Source: Kingdonia uniflora (lineage: Eukaryota; Streptophyta; Magnoliopsida; Ranunculales; Circaeasteraceae). From it: a stretch of 64,000 nucleotides of DNA. Location: assembly GCA_014058105.1 (NCBI GenBank), contig JACGCM010002435.1, forward strand, positions 2,108,001 to 2,172,000, given 5' to 3'. Shown piece after piece: positions 24,455 to 35,469 of the stretch; the stretch's first letter is position 1, and each line of letters opens with the position of its first letter. Made by a program: the position numbers and the translations under genes. The notes beneath the pieces are model-generated. The model was not told where the DNA came from, made no database searches, and was given only the letters and a program-made list of their open reading frames with translations.

Positions 24455-25121
24455 TGTAATGGCCAAATTCTGTAGGCTTAAAATGGGTCAGAATTTTCTA
24501 TCCCACCAATGGACCTGCAATAATATTCTTATAGAAAATAAGAAATGACACAGGTAAAAAACTTGAGAGTGGGAATTTGATATTACTATCGAGTAGCCAA
24601 AGGTTCGAGTACTGAGTGCTTTTTATGATGATCAAAGGTAAACTACAAAGGCTCTAGTGTCAGATTTCGTAACCTCTCATTGGTTCCCCCTCCCTCCTAT
24701 TTATAGAACATAGGTAGGGCTGAGTCAGCAAGGTAGGTCACATTACAAGGGTACCATCCGGGTATCAGGCGGGCATCCCAGAGTTGGTGGTGATACTAGA
24801 AATGTTGGGTCTGGCACTGTGCTCTGACACTGTAACTGTTGTTGGTTCTGTCACTGTAGCTGTAAGGACCAACAACAACACTATTCTTGTTTGGTGAGCT
24901 GGTTGTCTGTCATGTCTGCCTTCGGCCACGTATGAATATGGTCAAAGTGTTTCCGATGCTGACGTGGAGTTCATGTGCTGACGTATCTGCCTTCAGCTTC
25001 AGGTCGCATTCGTTGTTGAAGGCTCGTATGGTCTTAGAGGGCTTGGTTATGGACCTATTATGCTTCGAGGTAGCCTTCGAGTGTTCGACTGGGGGTAGAA
25101 GGCTATGTGTAGGCTACTAAA
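24455..25121 (-). repeat. LTR shared by two minus-strand Tat segments
   Basis: This LTR is about 667 bp. The left end TGTAATGGCC follows a primer-binding site and gag, so it serves as a 5' LTR for the left segment. The right end (minus strand TTTAGTAGCC, degenerate from TGTGGTAGCC) is preceded on the minus strand by a purine tract GAAAGGAGGCAAA and by antisense genes, so it also serves as a 3' LTR for the right segment. It is related to the LTR at 2491-3196 (TCTGACACTGTAACTGTTG-type internal repeats). Confidence 0.75.
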
Positions 25122-25300
25122 TTTGCCTCCTTTCAGCAACGGTCTCGAAAATAGGTATAGAGGCGTTTGTTGAGAAAAGCCGTTGGTTGTTGGAATTTGA
25201 ATAGTTAACTATTGCATATTAGAGTTCCGAGAGGTGTAATAAATGAGGGTAATTAAGAGATATTGGTGGTTATGGGGTAATAAATGAGCTTGATGAGGCT

Positions 25301-25308
25301 TATAAAAA
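25301..25308 (+). promoter_or_regulatory. TATA box of small antisense gene copy A
   Basis: TATAAAAA, 84 bp upstream of the ATG at 25385 and about 180 bp from the LTR edge. A pyrimidine-rich CTTCTTCTTCACTTTC leader follows. Confidence 0.55.
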
Positions 25309-25384
25309 TGGGTTATGAAGGCAGTTACACTGTGCAGTCTTCTTCTTCACTTTCTTTACCTTCCTCTGTGTTTCTGAAAATATC

Positions 25385-25780
25385 ATGGACACCACACCCA
25401 ATACCCGCTACCAGAAGAGGATGGGTTTTGTCAGAGACCGTCGTATAGTGCAAAAAATTGTTAAGACGAAATTACAGTTCTTCAGCAACCATGAGCTTGA
25501 CTCGGATATGCCTGACTTGGTAGAAGTAGAGCCGGGGGAACCCATCAATGGGGAGTCCTATGCTTACTTGTAGGGGCAGATGCGGTGGAGGTTTACAACT
25601 GCTGAAGAACGCTATCTCCATCTGCTGAACTTGGCCAGAAGTCTTATACAGGTCGAGGATCAATTGGCAGAGGAGCAGGGCTCGGCAGGAGCATCTGACC
25701 CGTCAGCAAATAGGGCGTGCTTTCATAGGGTGGTGCCGGGGTGTGGTGGGTTTTCTATCTTTTTGTATAACTATTTCTAA
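25385..25780 (+). pseudogene. Small antisense gene copy A
   Basis: The 131-codon frame begins MDTTPNTRYQKRMGFVRDRR and has one in-frame stop at 25571 (TAG). The sister copy B has Trp at this place (EPYAYLW), so a single TGG-to-TAG change explains it. Core motif: LDSDMPDLVEVEPGEPINGE. The second half (AEERYLHLLNLARSLIQVED) is predicted helical and acidic. The C terminus is longer than in B and hydrophobic, perhaps because the normal stop is lost. Orientation is opposite to the gag-pol strand of its element. No known domain recognised. Confidence 0.6.
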
Positions 25781-26352
25781 AGTTTTTTTTTGTTTCTGCT
25801 GTTGTTTTGTTGTCGATGTTTGTAGATTTTCTTCTTCCGCTCTTCTTTCTTTTCTTATGTATGGTTTTGGTGTAAATGGAATGAAAAAGCAGTTTACTAG
25901 AATAATGTGTTCTGTATCAGATAATTTAGGTAGACGAAAAGATTTTGGGTAGACAAATAGATTGTAGGCGCGGGATCAAACATCTGCCTTCGAGCGAAGG
26001 GTAAAAAGTAGAAATAGTTATCTTCGAGGGAAAATTGACTTCGAGTTATAATATATTGACTGAGGACATAGGCCGTCATTTGATTAAAATGAATAACTGA
26101 CTCTAAATGCCCGAAGCTCAAGGTTTGTATCATAGGGGTTATGAGAAGATATAAAAAAATGGGAGTCGATGGTTCGAGACTAGTGATGTGTCGACTACAA
26201 GGCCTCAAAAATAGGGGTAGAATACGCATATTGATACAACGGTTATGTCTAGGAAGTTGCAAAGTTTTGACTGCTGAGGTTTTGAGGGGGAAGAATTGAA
26301 GACTGTGATAAATGCGACTTGGGATTAGGGTGGGTTTAAATGTACCTTCAAG

Positions 26353-26358
26353 TATAAA
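26353..26358 (+). promoter_or_regulatory. TATA box of small antisense gene copy C
   Basis: TATAAA in the context AGTATAAATGGGG, 51-56 bp upstream of the ATG at 26409. Confidence 0.5.
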
Positions 26359-26408
26359 TGGGGTATTTATGGGAGAACTGTGAACATCTGCGTCTTTGCT
26401 GCATAACA

Positions 26409-26741
26409 ATGTCTTCATCTTCATCCCAAAGTCATGGAAACGTTCCTAATACCAAGTACCAGAATCGGGTGGCGATAAAGGTCCTTCGTATAAGGGAGAA
26501 GACTCTGGAGTTGAAGCAGAGGTTTTTAGGTGATCGGGGCCTAGATTGGGACATGCCAGTTCTGTTTAAACTAGAGCCAGCGGAACCTATTAGTGGGATG
26601 CCCTTTGCATACTTGTGGAGGGTGTTGCAAATGATGAGCCCGTTCCCCAGCGATCGGTTCGCCTTCTTGGAGTCCCTAGCCGAGGAGGTGGTGGAAAAGG
26701 AAGACGCTGGGGATGGGGTCTTTGAGGAGTATCCTATCTAA
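26409..26741 (+). CDS. Small antisense gene copy C, intact reading frame
   Basis: This 110-residue frame has no internal stop. I chose the ATG at 26409 (MSSSSSQSHGNV) over the upstream ATG at 26358 because the latter overlaps the TATA box. The core reads LDWDMPVLFKLEPAEPISGM then PFAYLWRVLQMMSPFPSDRF, and the tail is acidic (EVVEKEDAGDGVFEEYPI). It is paralogous to copy A about 1 kb to the left and orthologous in position to copy D of the 27848 element. It may encode a small soluble protein; no signal peptide or membrane segment is seen. Function unknown. Confidence 0.55.
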   Translation: MSSSSSQSHGNVPNTKYQNRVAIKVLRIREKTLELKQRFLGDRGLDWDMPVLFKLEPAEPISGMPFAYLWRVLQMMSPFPSDRFAFLESLAEEVVEKEDAGDGVFEEYPI

Positions 26742-27448
26742 AAATAGAGGCTTCTCTAATGTGGGAAAATGATAAGATGGTGGGTATGCTTGTAATTTTT
26801 TGCTATAAGGGAAAATGATAAGACGGTTATTGTTTGGTGCTGTATTTTTTTGTAAGGGTGTTTGCCCGAATGAAATTAGAAATTTATAAGTTATGTGTCG
26901 AAGTAAAATATTGAATTTTGCTAAAGTAGGACAAATATAGTACTCGATGGTAATTTAGGCGTGAATATCTTGTCGAATGTCGAGCGTGAAAAAAATCGAA
27001 TGATTGGCACATTTTGAAGTCGAATATTAGGTTGTCTGAGGACAAATGTTCGAGACACGATATAGACTATTCTTTGTTTATGAGAAGATGGCATTTCGAA
27101 GGCCTGTTGGCTTCGACTAGACAAACTGACTGCCCAACGGCTGCCCTGTTAGAACGGTACTGTTCCTGAGGCAGAGTGTCATGCAAGTCATCATGATGAT
27201 TCCTTGAATTACGGAAAAATGGTTGATTTGATGTAAGGATCTGATTTGACAGCTTCGAGCGAGGACTAGAAGGTTCGACTTGGGTTTTTTGAATTTGATA
27301 TTTCGTAAGTATGAGCATGTGACACGTGCGTCTGGTAAAGGAGGGTAAAATTTTCAAAGCACATCTCAGCCGGAAAGCCTGGTTTATGAGGTACTGGAAA
27401 TGATAGCGGTTTCGTGAATCGAGGCAGCTTTTTGCAATTTTTAGGAGG
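26742..27448. other. Spacer and promoter region before the large antisense gene
   Basis: No reading frame of interest. It ends in the TATA box at 27449 that would drive the large antisense gene. Confidence 0.4.
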
Positions 27449-27456
27449 TATAAATA
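27449..27456 (+). promoter_or_regulatory. TATA box of the large antisense gene (right-hand copy)
   Basis: TATAAATA in GGAGGTATAAATAGG, followed by a leader of about 165 nt and a GTATGT donor at 27621. Confidence 0.5.
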
Positions 27457-27620
27457 GGTGTGTGTGGAGAGTCACTATTCCTGGTAGCCCATTTTCAAAA
27501 ACTAGAGAGTTTAGAAAAGGAGAACGTACGCCATTATTTCATGAAGCTTGAGGGAAGTTGCCAGGTTGTTACTGAGGGACTTGCTGACTTGCTGTTTCAA
27601 GCGTACTTCTGTTAACACAG

Positions 27621-27679
27621 GTATGTCAATTAACTTTTATTTGTTTTTGTTAGGCTTCACCTTTTGTGTTTCTATGTAG
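27621..27679 (+). other. Leader intron of the large antisense gene
   Basis: Donor AACACAG/GTATGTC and acceptor CTATGTAG give a 59-nt T-rich intron; an alternative acceptor is TTTTTGTTAG at 27653. The sister copy has a GTATGG...TTTAG intron at 37826-37882 in the same place. Confidence 0.4.
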
Positions 27680-27736
27680 AGTCTGTTAGGTTTGTAGTTG
27701 AGAGGATAAGATGCGTACCAGTCGATCTTCAAGACT

Positions 27737-27846
27737 GTGGTAAATAGACAAGGAGATGAGGCTAGTGTATCTGGTCGTGCTCCCATGGAAGAGGGCAGCG
27801 GCGTTGAGGAATTAATTAATACGGTGGATGCCCTACTAACCGTGGT
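27737..27846 (+). pseudogene. Large antisense gene, first coding part (split by insertion)
   Basis: The ATG at 27737 opens a frame (MVNRQGDEASVSGRAPMEEG) that is cut at 27846 by the Tat element at 27848. It resumes in the same frame at 41001 after removal of the element and one copy of the 5-bp duplication GTGGT. The N-terminal part is acidic and low-complexity. The remaining exons are at 41001-43774. Confidence 0.65.
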
Positions 27847-27847
27847 T

Positions 27848-28544
27848 TGTGGTAGCCTACTCGCATCCTTTGACCTCCTCACTCGAAGTCCACTTCGCAT
27901 CCTACTCGAACATATCGAAGACTATTTCGACTCAGAATCAAGCACCTCAAGGAACTCTTGTAGTCGAAGCCTCGACAGTAGATAAACCTTCGAGAATGGA
28001 TCAGCACATAATAGCAGATAAACCTTCGTGAACGGATCAGCATATAATAGCAGATACCCTTCGACTGAACGTTCGAATAGCAGAAGTACGATGAGACTAG
28101 CAGTCAGCTCAAACGGATTGGACAGCGCATTAATTGGCCTCTCAGCTACAGTGATAGGGATGTCCGTAATAAATGCCGAAGCCAAAAAACTCGGATAGTA
28201 ATCTTGTAGCCTGGCCCACTCGCGGTGACTCAGCCTCTTATATCTCAATAAATAAGAGAGAGGGGAAACCAAGATGGGGCTAGAAAAATCATCTCCAAGC
28301 CCTATGCTTTTTACCTTCGACCTCTTACAAACTGTATTCGATCTTTATTATTACTCATCCGTAATAGAATAACGGTTTAAAAATCCTCATCAGAAGTCGT
28401 AGAGAGCCACATTCGGGCCTCTACGCAAGTATTTGTCTCTTATTAGTCCCTTTTTAGGCCATATACTTGTACATGTTTGATGAGTGGTTGACCTCCGTGT
28501 TGTATGAGCCATCTTCGCTTCTCAACGAAGATCAGGCCCCTACA
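27848..28544 (+). repeat. 5' LTR of the 27848-41000 element
   Basis: It begins TGTGGTAGCC and ends GGCCCCTACA, 697 bp. CTTATATCTCAATAAATAAG near 28229-28250 is the likely LTR promoter box. Confidence 0.92.
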
Positions 28545-28546
28545 AT

Positions 28547-28562
28547 TGGCGTCGTCTATGCT
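28547..28562 (+). promoter_or_regulatory. Primer-binding site
   Basis: TGGCGTCGTCTATGCT lies two bases after the LTR. It is one base off TGGCGCCGTCTATGG of the 8012 element over most of its length. Confidence 0.8.
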
Positions 28563-28630
28563 TCCCACACTATTAGTTACCTCGTGTTTGTTACCTTCCT
28601 TTCTTTGCTACCATTTACTGCTCCTTTTCA

Positions 28631-30175
28631 ATGGCCCCTTCCCGCAGTGCCAACTCAACTCAGGCAGGCAACTCCATTGACGGAGTCGCCGCTCAAGTCT
28701 CTTTACTATCTCTGCAAATTGCTCAATCAGAAGAGCGCCATCAGCATCAACTCACCCAAGAATGAGAAAACCATCGCTAGGCGTTGGAAACGGAACGGAA
28801 TCACCGAGTAGACGACGTAAATAGACAGAATCAAGCAATCGATGAGCTACGCAACACAGTATGAGAACTTCAAAGGTTAGAGCCCTTGGAACCCGCCCGT
28901 CAGTCCCAGGTACCGGATCAATCGCGCGTATCTGTCCGCGCCCGCCTTGGACCCGCAACAAACCTCGAGTTATCCCCAGCTCCCATCGGTGCCGAAGGTA
29001 TTCCCCGTACTATTCCCCCCACTGGCTCTATCCACCTCGAAATCCACCCCACAGAAGACTCTTCTGACTCCACCCTCAATCATCAAGACACCCTCGGCCC
29101 GTCAAAGGCCGACTCGGCGAGCGTCGTCCCGCTCAAGACCGAATCGGGGAGCGTAGTGCTGAATATATAGCGCACATTCGACCCTACAACCATCGACATC
29201 ACCAATCTCCCCTACCTGCATATGTCACGCAACAACACTTCGACCACAAGATACAGCCCGCAATTCGCGTCAGCGCAAGCCCAACCTTAAACTCATGGAG
29301 CCGCCTCAATAATCCCATTTGTGCCACCCTACTTGCGATCGACATTCCCCCTAATTTTTGTACCCCCAAGCTCAGCAAATATCGCAATATAGACCCCAAA
29401 ATCCACATTTTCGAATTTTAAAACTCACTAAGCCTTTACTCTTCTGTCGACTACCTGTTATGTCGACTTTTCCCAACTAGCCTCACTGAAAAGCCACTTC
29501 GATGGTATCACAATCTCCCAAATGGCTCGATACGAAGCTTCGAGCAACTCACGTAGCTTTTCATCGCCCAGTTTGCCTTCAACAAAGACAGAGAAGTCAG
29601 AGTTGACGTATTATTTAATTTTAGAAAGTCAAGCACAGAGACCCTTGAAGCCTTCACAAAGAAATTCCTCGACGAGTTACGGAAAATAGAGAACCTCGAC
29701 TGTGCAAATGCTATCCTCGCATATTCAAATGCTCTGCCCGATCATAGTCGAGTAAAAGAGTACTTCGTCCTCCACAAACCCCAAACACTCGAAGAGATTC
29801 TCTCGAAGGTCAACGACTATATCGACCTCGAAAGACTCCAAGAATCCCGCAAACATACCCAACCATCGAGCACTACCCACTTCAGCAAACCGCGACAGCA
29901 TTCGCATCCCACTCCACTATCCTTGATTGCTCCCTTCATACAGGAGACTGAGAGCCGCAAACGCCCTTATACCGACAGTAATGCTGAAGCTCACAAGAAG
30001 CGATCGAAACCTATCTTGCCTACACTTACTGTCCCCCTTAGTACCCTCTTACAGCACATTCAGGTAGACCCCATATGGCGTATTCCTCTCCCAATCGAAG
30101 TCAGACATGGGGAGCCTTATTGTGCCAATCACAAATGCAATTGCCACCATACGAACAAATGCTTCGACCTCTAGC
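28631..30175 (+). pseudogene. Gag (decayed)
   Basis: The ATG at 28631 begins MAPSRSANSTQAGNSIDGVA, related to the gag start at 2411. A proline-rich linker and the capsid domain follow: PKLSKYRNIDPKIHIFEF, SLTEKPLRWYHNLPNGSIRS, IENLDCANAILAYSNALPDH. A Cys/His cluster HKCNCHHTNKCFDL lies at 30130-30172. Stops interrupt the frame at several points. The product would be the particle protein of the element. Confidence 0.8.
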
Positions 30176-30291
30176 GTTCTCTCAAACTCATCCTCCGAGC
30201 AGGACGTCTGCACCAGTACGTTACCGACCTTCCCAGTTATCTCGATGGGTCTTACCTCCAATCCCTCTCCACCCCTACTGCTGACCCTGCC

Positions 30292-30960
30292 GTGGTACAT
30301 ATCTACCGATCATATTTCATCGAAGTCAACAATATAGACAGTGGTCGTTCGCTTAGCAAACGAAAGTGCATCGATGAATGTTACAAACTTTCTTACCAGA
30401 AAAAATTCCCCATCCTACGGCCTGAATGCAGTCGTCACCCTCGTCTCGGGGGTATTTCTTTCATCAATTGTGATACGTCTCACGTCCGTTTCCCTCATTC
30501 CGAACCTCTGGTCATTTTGATTAAGATTGAAAATATTGTCCTTCTCACAATGCTCATTGACACAGGAAGTGCAGCTGACGTCCTATTTCTACCCACCGTA
30601 AAAAAAATGCAGAAAAATGAATCATTACCCCACCAACGTCGAGTTAAAAGGATTCAATGGGACTACCAAAGTCACCGCCGGTCGTATTAGCCTAGCTTTC
30701 ACCACAGGACCCCTCACCCTTCAAACCAGCTTCCTTGTCATCGACAAGAAATCTGAATACCTCGCTATACTCGGCCGGGACTGGCTCCATGCAATGTGAG
30801 CTATACCCTCGACCTATAACCTAACCCATTATTTTGTAACTCCCGAGGGAACGTGGAACCTCAAAGGATCTCAACGTCTCGCTCACTCATGCGGGCACCC
30901 AGAAATTGACCAGACAAGAAAACTTGTCAGACACCCATAGCAATCACTGCACCTTTCTAT
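30292..30960 (+). pseudogene. Protease domain
   Basis: SFINCDTSHVRFPHSEPLV leads to MLIDTGSAADVLFLPTV (about 30550-30600) with the catalytic DTG intact. A frameshift in the A-rich run near 30600 moves the rest to another frame (VELKGFNGTTKVTAGRISLA, FLVIDKKSEYLAILGRDWLH, 30617-30799). Confidence 0.85.
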
Positions 30961-30970
30961 CCTATCGACT

Positions 30971-32460
30971 TTGACAGAAACCACCCCCCATATCGAACCT
31001 ACTGTTTATATCGAACTCGGCGGCCCTGCTCGGGGAACATTCATTAGAATTTTTCTCAACGAGGCCGAATGCCTCGAGCTTACAAATTTCCTTCAAGCAA
31101 ACACAAACATCTTTGCTTGGACATTTCAGAAGATGCCTGGTATCGACCCCAGCCTGGAATGCAATTGCCTCGATCTCATTCCCAATTTCATGGCAGTCAA
31201 ACAAAAGAAGCGTACCATGGCACCACGACATCGAGAAGCGGTTAACCTCGAAGTAGACAAGTTATAGCCTCAAGCTTTATTAGAGAAGTCAAGTACGCTG
31301 ACTGGATATCAAACATTGTGGCAGCTCCTTAGATAAACGGAAAGATCAGAATCTGCGTCGACTTCACCGACCTCAATAAACACACACCAAAGATAGTTTC
31401 CCACTGCCAACCATTTCAGCACTCCTCGATGCCACTGCTGAACACAAGCGCCTATCCATGATGGACCCAGCTTCAGGTTACAATCAGGTACCCCACATTC
31501 CAGAAGATCAACTTAAAACTTCCTTCATAACTGAACAAGGCCTTTATTGTTTTATTGTCATGCCCTTTGGCCTTAAAAATGCGGGTGCCACTTACCAGTG
31601 CCTCGTCACAACAATGTTTAAACTCCTGCTTGGCAAGTCAGTCGAAGTCTACATCGACAACATGCTATGAATAGTATACAAAAATAGACCCATATCGATG
31701 ACCTAACCGACATCTTCTCAATACTTCGCACCTATAAAATAAAACTCAACCCAGAGAAGTGCCAGTTTGGCGTCTCATCCAGAAAATTCTTGGGCCACCT
31801 TATCAGTAAACGTGGCATCGAAATCGGCCCCATCCATATTCAAGTACTAATTGACATGCCCAAACCCACAACAAAGGGAGACGTCCAAAAGGTGGCTGGC
31901 AGGATAGCATCCCTTAACCGTTTAATTTCCAAGTCCTCCGATAGATGTGTTTGGCTCTTCTCCCACTTACGCAGTCAGGGCGTCTAAAAATAAGAAAGAA
32001 AAGCAACCCTGAGATCAATTGGACCCCTGAGTGCGAAGACGCCATTCTCGAACTCAAAACTTATCTTGGCCACCTACCCATCATCAGTACCCCCATCGAA
32101 GGTGAAACACTCTCCTTATATCTCCCTGTCACAGAAACTTCAATTAGTTCCGTACTCATTCGCCTTGAATCCAACATCGAAAAACCTGCGTATTTTATCA
32201 GCAAAACTCCAACCCCTGTTGAAACCCTTTATTTCAAACTTGAGTGTTTGCTCCAGATACTTGTTTATTCAGCCTGCAAGCTCAAACCATATTTTCAGGC
32301 CCACCCCATTCGTGTCATCACGAGTTACTCTCTCCGAGAAGTTCTTAGTAAAAAAGAAAAATACAGATGAGTACAACAATGGTCTGTATACCTTGGGGAG
32401 CAAGACATAACCTTCGAGAAGCAAATATCTCAGAAAGGCCAAGCAGTAACAGATTTCCTC
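30971..32460 (+). pseudogene. Reverse transcriptase and gypsy RNase H
   Basis: The start matches the end of the window's left element (IEPTVYIELG). PGIDPSLECNCLDL, SGYNQVPHIPEDQLKTSF, CFIVMPFGLKNAGATYQ and SVEVYIDNML follow. The second catalytic Asp of the YxDD box is Asn (AAC at 31659-31661). The thumb/connection (KCQFGVSSRKFLGHLISKRG) and the first RNase H (LSLYLPVTETSISSVLI, 32100) follow across frameshifts. Polymerase would be inactive. Confidence 0.85.
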
Positions 32461-32539
32461 GCCGACTTTCCGGTCAAAGATTGCGACTAGGAAGAACACG
32501 AAGATGATCTACCGGAAGATCAACCTGAAGTTGTAGATC

Positions 32540-32960
32540 CATGGGACACCCTTACCGGTTGGCGTTTATTCACAGATGGCTCCGCAGGACCCAATGGTTC
32601 ATGAATTGATATTATCTTGGTCACATCGACTAATGACCGAATAGAGAAAGCAGTTAAACTTACCTTTGAATGTTCCAATAATGAAGCAGAGTTTGAAGCA
32701 CTGATCCATGGTCTTGACCTCGCACTCGATCTCGGCATTCCCAAACTCGTAGTCTTTACAGATTCCCAACTCATTCAGAGACATTACTCAGGAGAAAATC
32801 AAGCTAACGGTTGCATGGCCGACTACGTTTTACTTGTGCGACAGCTCATGGACCAATTTCCCAAAAAATCAACAATTACCTATTATCCTCGAGGAGAAAA
32901 TAGACATGCCGATGCCCTCGCCTACATTGCAGCTATGCTGGGACAGACAGAATTTTGAAC
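32540..32960 (+). pseudogene. Second (archaeal-type) RNase H domain
   Basis: WRLFTDGSAGPNGS, NNEAEFEALIHGLDLALD, VVFTDSQLIQRH and RHADALAYIAA carry the four expected catalytic residues (Asp, Glu, Asp, Asp). One stop after GPNGS breaks the frame. The duplicate RNase H supports Tat lineage. Confidence 0.85.
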
Positions 32961-33000
32961 TTTTCACATCGAAGTACTAGAACGCCCAAGTATCGACCAG

Positions 33001-34329
33001 ATGGAAATCAATGCCATCAATACTGGGGGCGAGAGTCTCGATTTAGATGATTGGCAAAAACCATTCCTTTGTTACCTTACCAATGCCACCCTTCCCGATG
33101 ATACCAAAGCCAGACGTCAACTATTAGAAAACTGCCGTAGATACACTATCCATAACAATGAACTACATCGCAAATCCCTAAATGGCGTCCTCCTTCAATG
33201 TATATCCAATACCGAAGCCTCCCGAATCTTAGCAGAGCTTCACAAAGGCACCTGTGGTGCTCACACCGCTAGTTGATCTTTGGCCCTTCGAGCTATAACC
33301 TAAGGATTGTTTTAGCCCGATATGAGAAAGCAAGCTTCAGAATATACAACACATTGTGACAAATGCCAGCGTCATGCTCATGACATCCATTGTCCCTCGA
33401 GAGATCTTCATGTCAGCCAAGTTTATTGGCCATTCAAAAGATGGGCCATCGATCTCATTGGTCCATTTCCAAAAGCTTCGAGTAGCAGAGAAAACATCCT
33501 CGTTGCCACTGATTACTTCACCAAATGGGTCGAAACTGTTCCCATATGCCGAACCAGAAAAGATGAAGTTATCAAGTTTTTATGGGAAAGCATCATCACT
33601 CGCTTCGGCTGCCCCCACATGATTCGGTGCGATAATGGTCCCCAGTTTGTTGACAGTAAAGTAAGGAATTTCCTCAAAAAATACAACATTATTCTCTCGC
33701 CCTCCACACCTTACTACCCCTAGGGCAACGGTCAAGTCGAAGCAATTATCAAAACTATCATTGATGGTCTGAAGAAGAGAGTCGATACAATGAAAGGACG
33801 ATGGGCTCAAGAGTTACGACACGTCCTCTGGGACTATCGCACAACACCAAGAAAGTCTGCCGGATGCACCCCCTTCCACCTAACATATGGAACAGAAGCA
33901 GTACTACCAACTCAGCTCGAAATACCCACTCGAGATCCTAACCTCCCAGACGAAGATAATGAGTTTGAATTCGCATGCAACATGTTGTGGATCGATGAAA
34001 CCAGAGACCGAGTTATCGCCAACCTGGGCCACTACCACGCATCACTTTAGAAATCTTACAACCAGCGAGTTCGGCCACGAAGTTTCAATATTGGAGATCT
34101 AGTACTCCGACGTGATAATCAGTCGATGAAGCCTGCGAATGCTAGCAAATTAGCCAAATCTTGGGAAGGACCCTACATTGTCTACGACAAAACAGACAAA
34201 GGATCTTACAACTTGATGACAGAAGGCGAAGAGCCTCTACCAAACCCTTGGAACACAATACAGTTGGTCTCTTATAAAATTCCTTACCTACAATCATGTA
34301 CCACCTACGTAATCCAGGATAATCAATAA
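33001..34329 (+). pseudogene. Integrase
   Basis: The N-terminal zinc-binding part lies at 33230-33400 (ELHKGTCGAH, YTTHCDKCQRH). The catalytic core shows RWAIDLIGPFP, MIRCDNGPQF and GQVEAIIKT, so the D, D and E of the active site are present. A stop interrupts YYP/GNGQ at 33721 and another occurs near 34050. The C-terminal part ends NPWNTIQLVSYKIP. It inserts the element cDNA into the genome in active relatives. Best preserved pol domain of this element. Confidence 0.88.
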
Positions 34330-34399
34330 ACGAGGCTTTTGTCACCAATACTTCGTCTCATGATTCACTTTGAATTTCTTGGTTAAAATCGGATACAAT

Positions 34400-35035
34400 G
34401 TTAACCTTCGACCCAACTAGTACTCGAGGATGATCTCGACAACTTTCCAGTCTCTAAAATTTGAGCAAACTCGAGGGGCAAGGATGGTCGAAGGACCGGA
34501 CCTTCGGGGATGCATGGGAGGCAGTTCGATATTCCTTCATTATGGCTACGGCCTTTGAAGTACAGTCCTTTTCTTGGTCTACCACGGGTATCTTGTCCAC
34601 CCTCGCCTCGACAGATAGTTGGGGACGACCTTGAATTTCTCAAGTCTCCAAAATTTGAGCAAACTCGAGGGGCAAGGATGGTCGAAAGACTGGACCCTCG
34701 GGGATGCATTGGAGGCGATTCGATATTCCTTCGTCCAGGCTCTGAAACCGACAAAGTACAGTTCTTTTCTTGGTCTACCCTGGGTATCATGTCCACCCTC
34801 GCCCCGACAAATACTTGGGGGCGACCTTGAATTGCTCAAGTTTCCAACATTCGATCAAACTTGAGGGGCAAGGATGGTCGAAAGACCAGACCCTCGGGAA
34901 TGCGTTGGAGGCGATTCGAATGCTTCGCTGTAGCTTAGGCCTTCGAAGTTCAGCACATTTTTAGGTTTCCCCTAAGTATCACGTCCCCTCGCCCCGACTG
35001 ATACTCGGGGGCGACATGGAAATGTTACGAGTTTT
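34400..35035 (+). repeat. 195-bp tandem repeat array in the 3' region
   Basis: About three and a quarter units with a period of 194-196 bp, marked by TTGAGCAAACTCGAGGGGC at 34461 and 34655 and a diverged copy at 34851. Tandem repeats between pol and the 3' LTR are known for Tat/Ogre elements and can seed satellites. The array at 44060-44825 (reverse orientation) has the same unit and period. Confidence 0.85.
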
Positions 35036-35469
35036 CAACATCACTGTGGCTTCCGCCTTCGATGTCCAAAAGAACACACTGAGTTTGATCCACATTACAT
35101 CCACATTCTACATGGATCGACAATGCTACAGTCATGTAAACATCATGAAAGTATCTTGCATATTATCTGTCAACATAGCAGTCGTAGAGCAAGTCAAAGA
35201 TCAATTATCAACAGTTCAAAGAAAGCAAAATCGGCAGAATAAGCATGCAAATTCCAACATTCGAAGGTTAGCATAAGATAACATGACTACTAAGGCACTA
35301 TATCGGAAAGTCAGATTCAGCAGACTCAGAATGTACCACAGAAAATACACATCGGCATGTTCATAATTAACTACAGAAGCTCAAAGAAAAATAGCAGCAA
35401 CATAGTTCAACATATTACAAATCACCACATGTCAGTGGAAAATGACGAACAACCCCAACTACAAGTACC
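35036..35469 (+). other. Spacer between tandem array and antisense gene
   Basis: AT-rich, no recognised feature; it would hold the 3' UTR and polyadenylation region of the antisense gene. Confidence 0.4.

Noticed and set aside
26358..26408. Upstream ATG extending copy C by 17 residues
   Set aside because: It lies at the TATA box and would leave no room for a leader; sister copies start at the position equivalent to 26409.
34400..35035. Overlapping frames in the tandem array as repeat-containing protein
   Set aside because: Frames are open only because the repeat unit lacks stops in some registers; unit length (194-196) is not a constant multiple of three.
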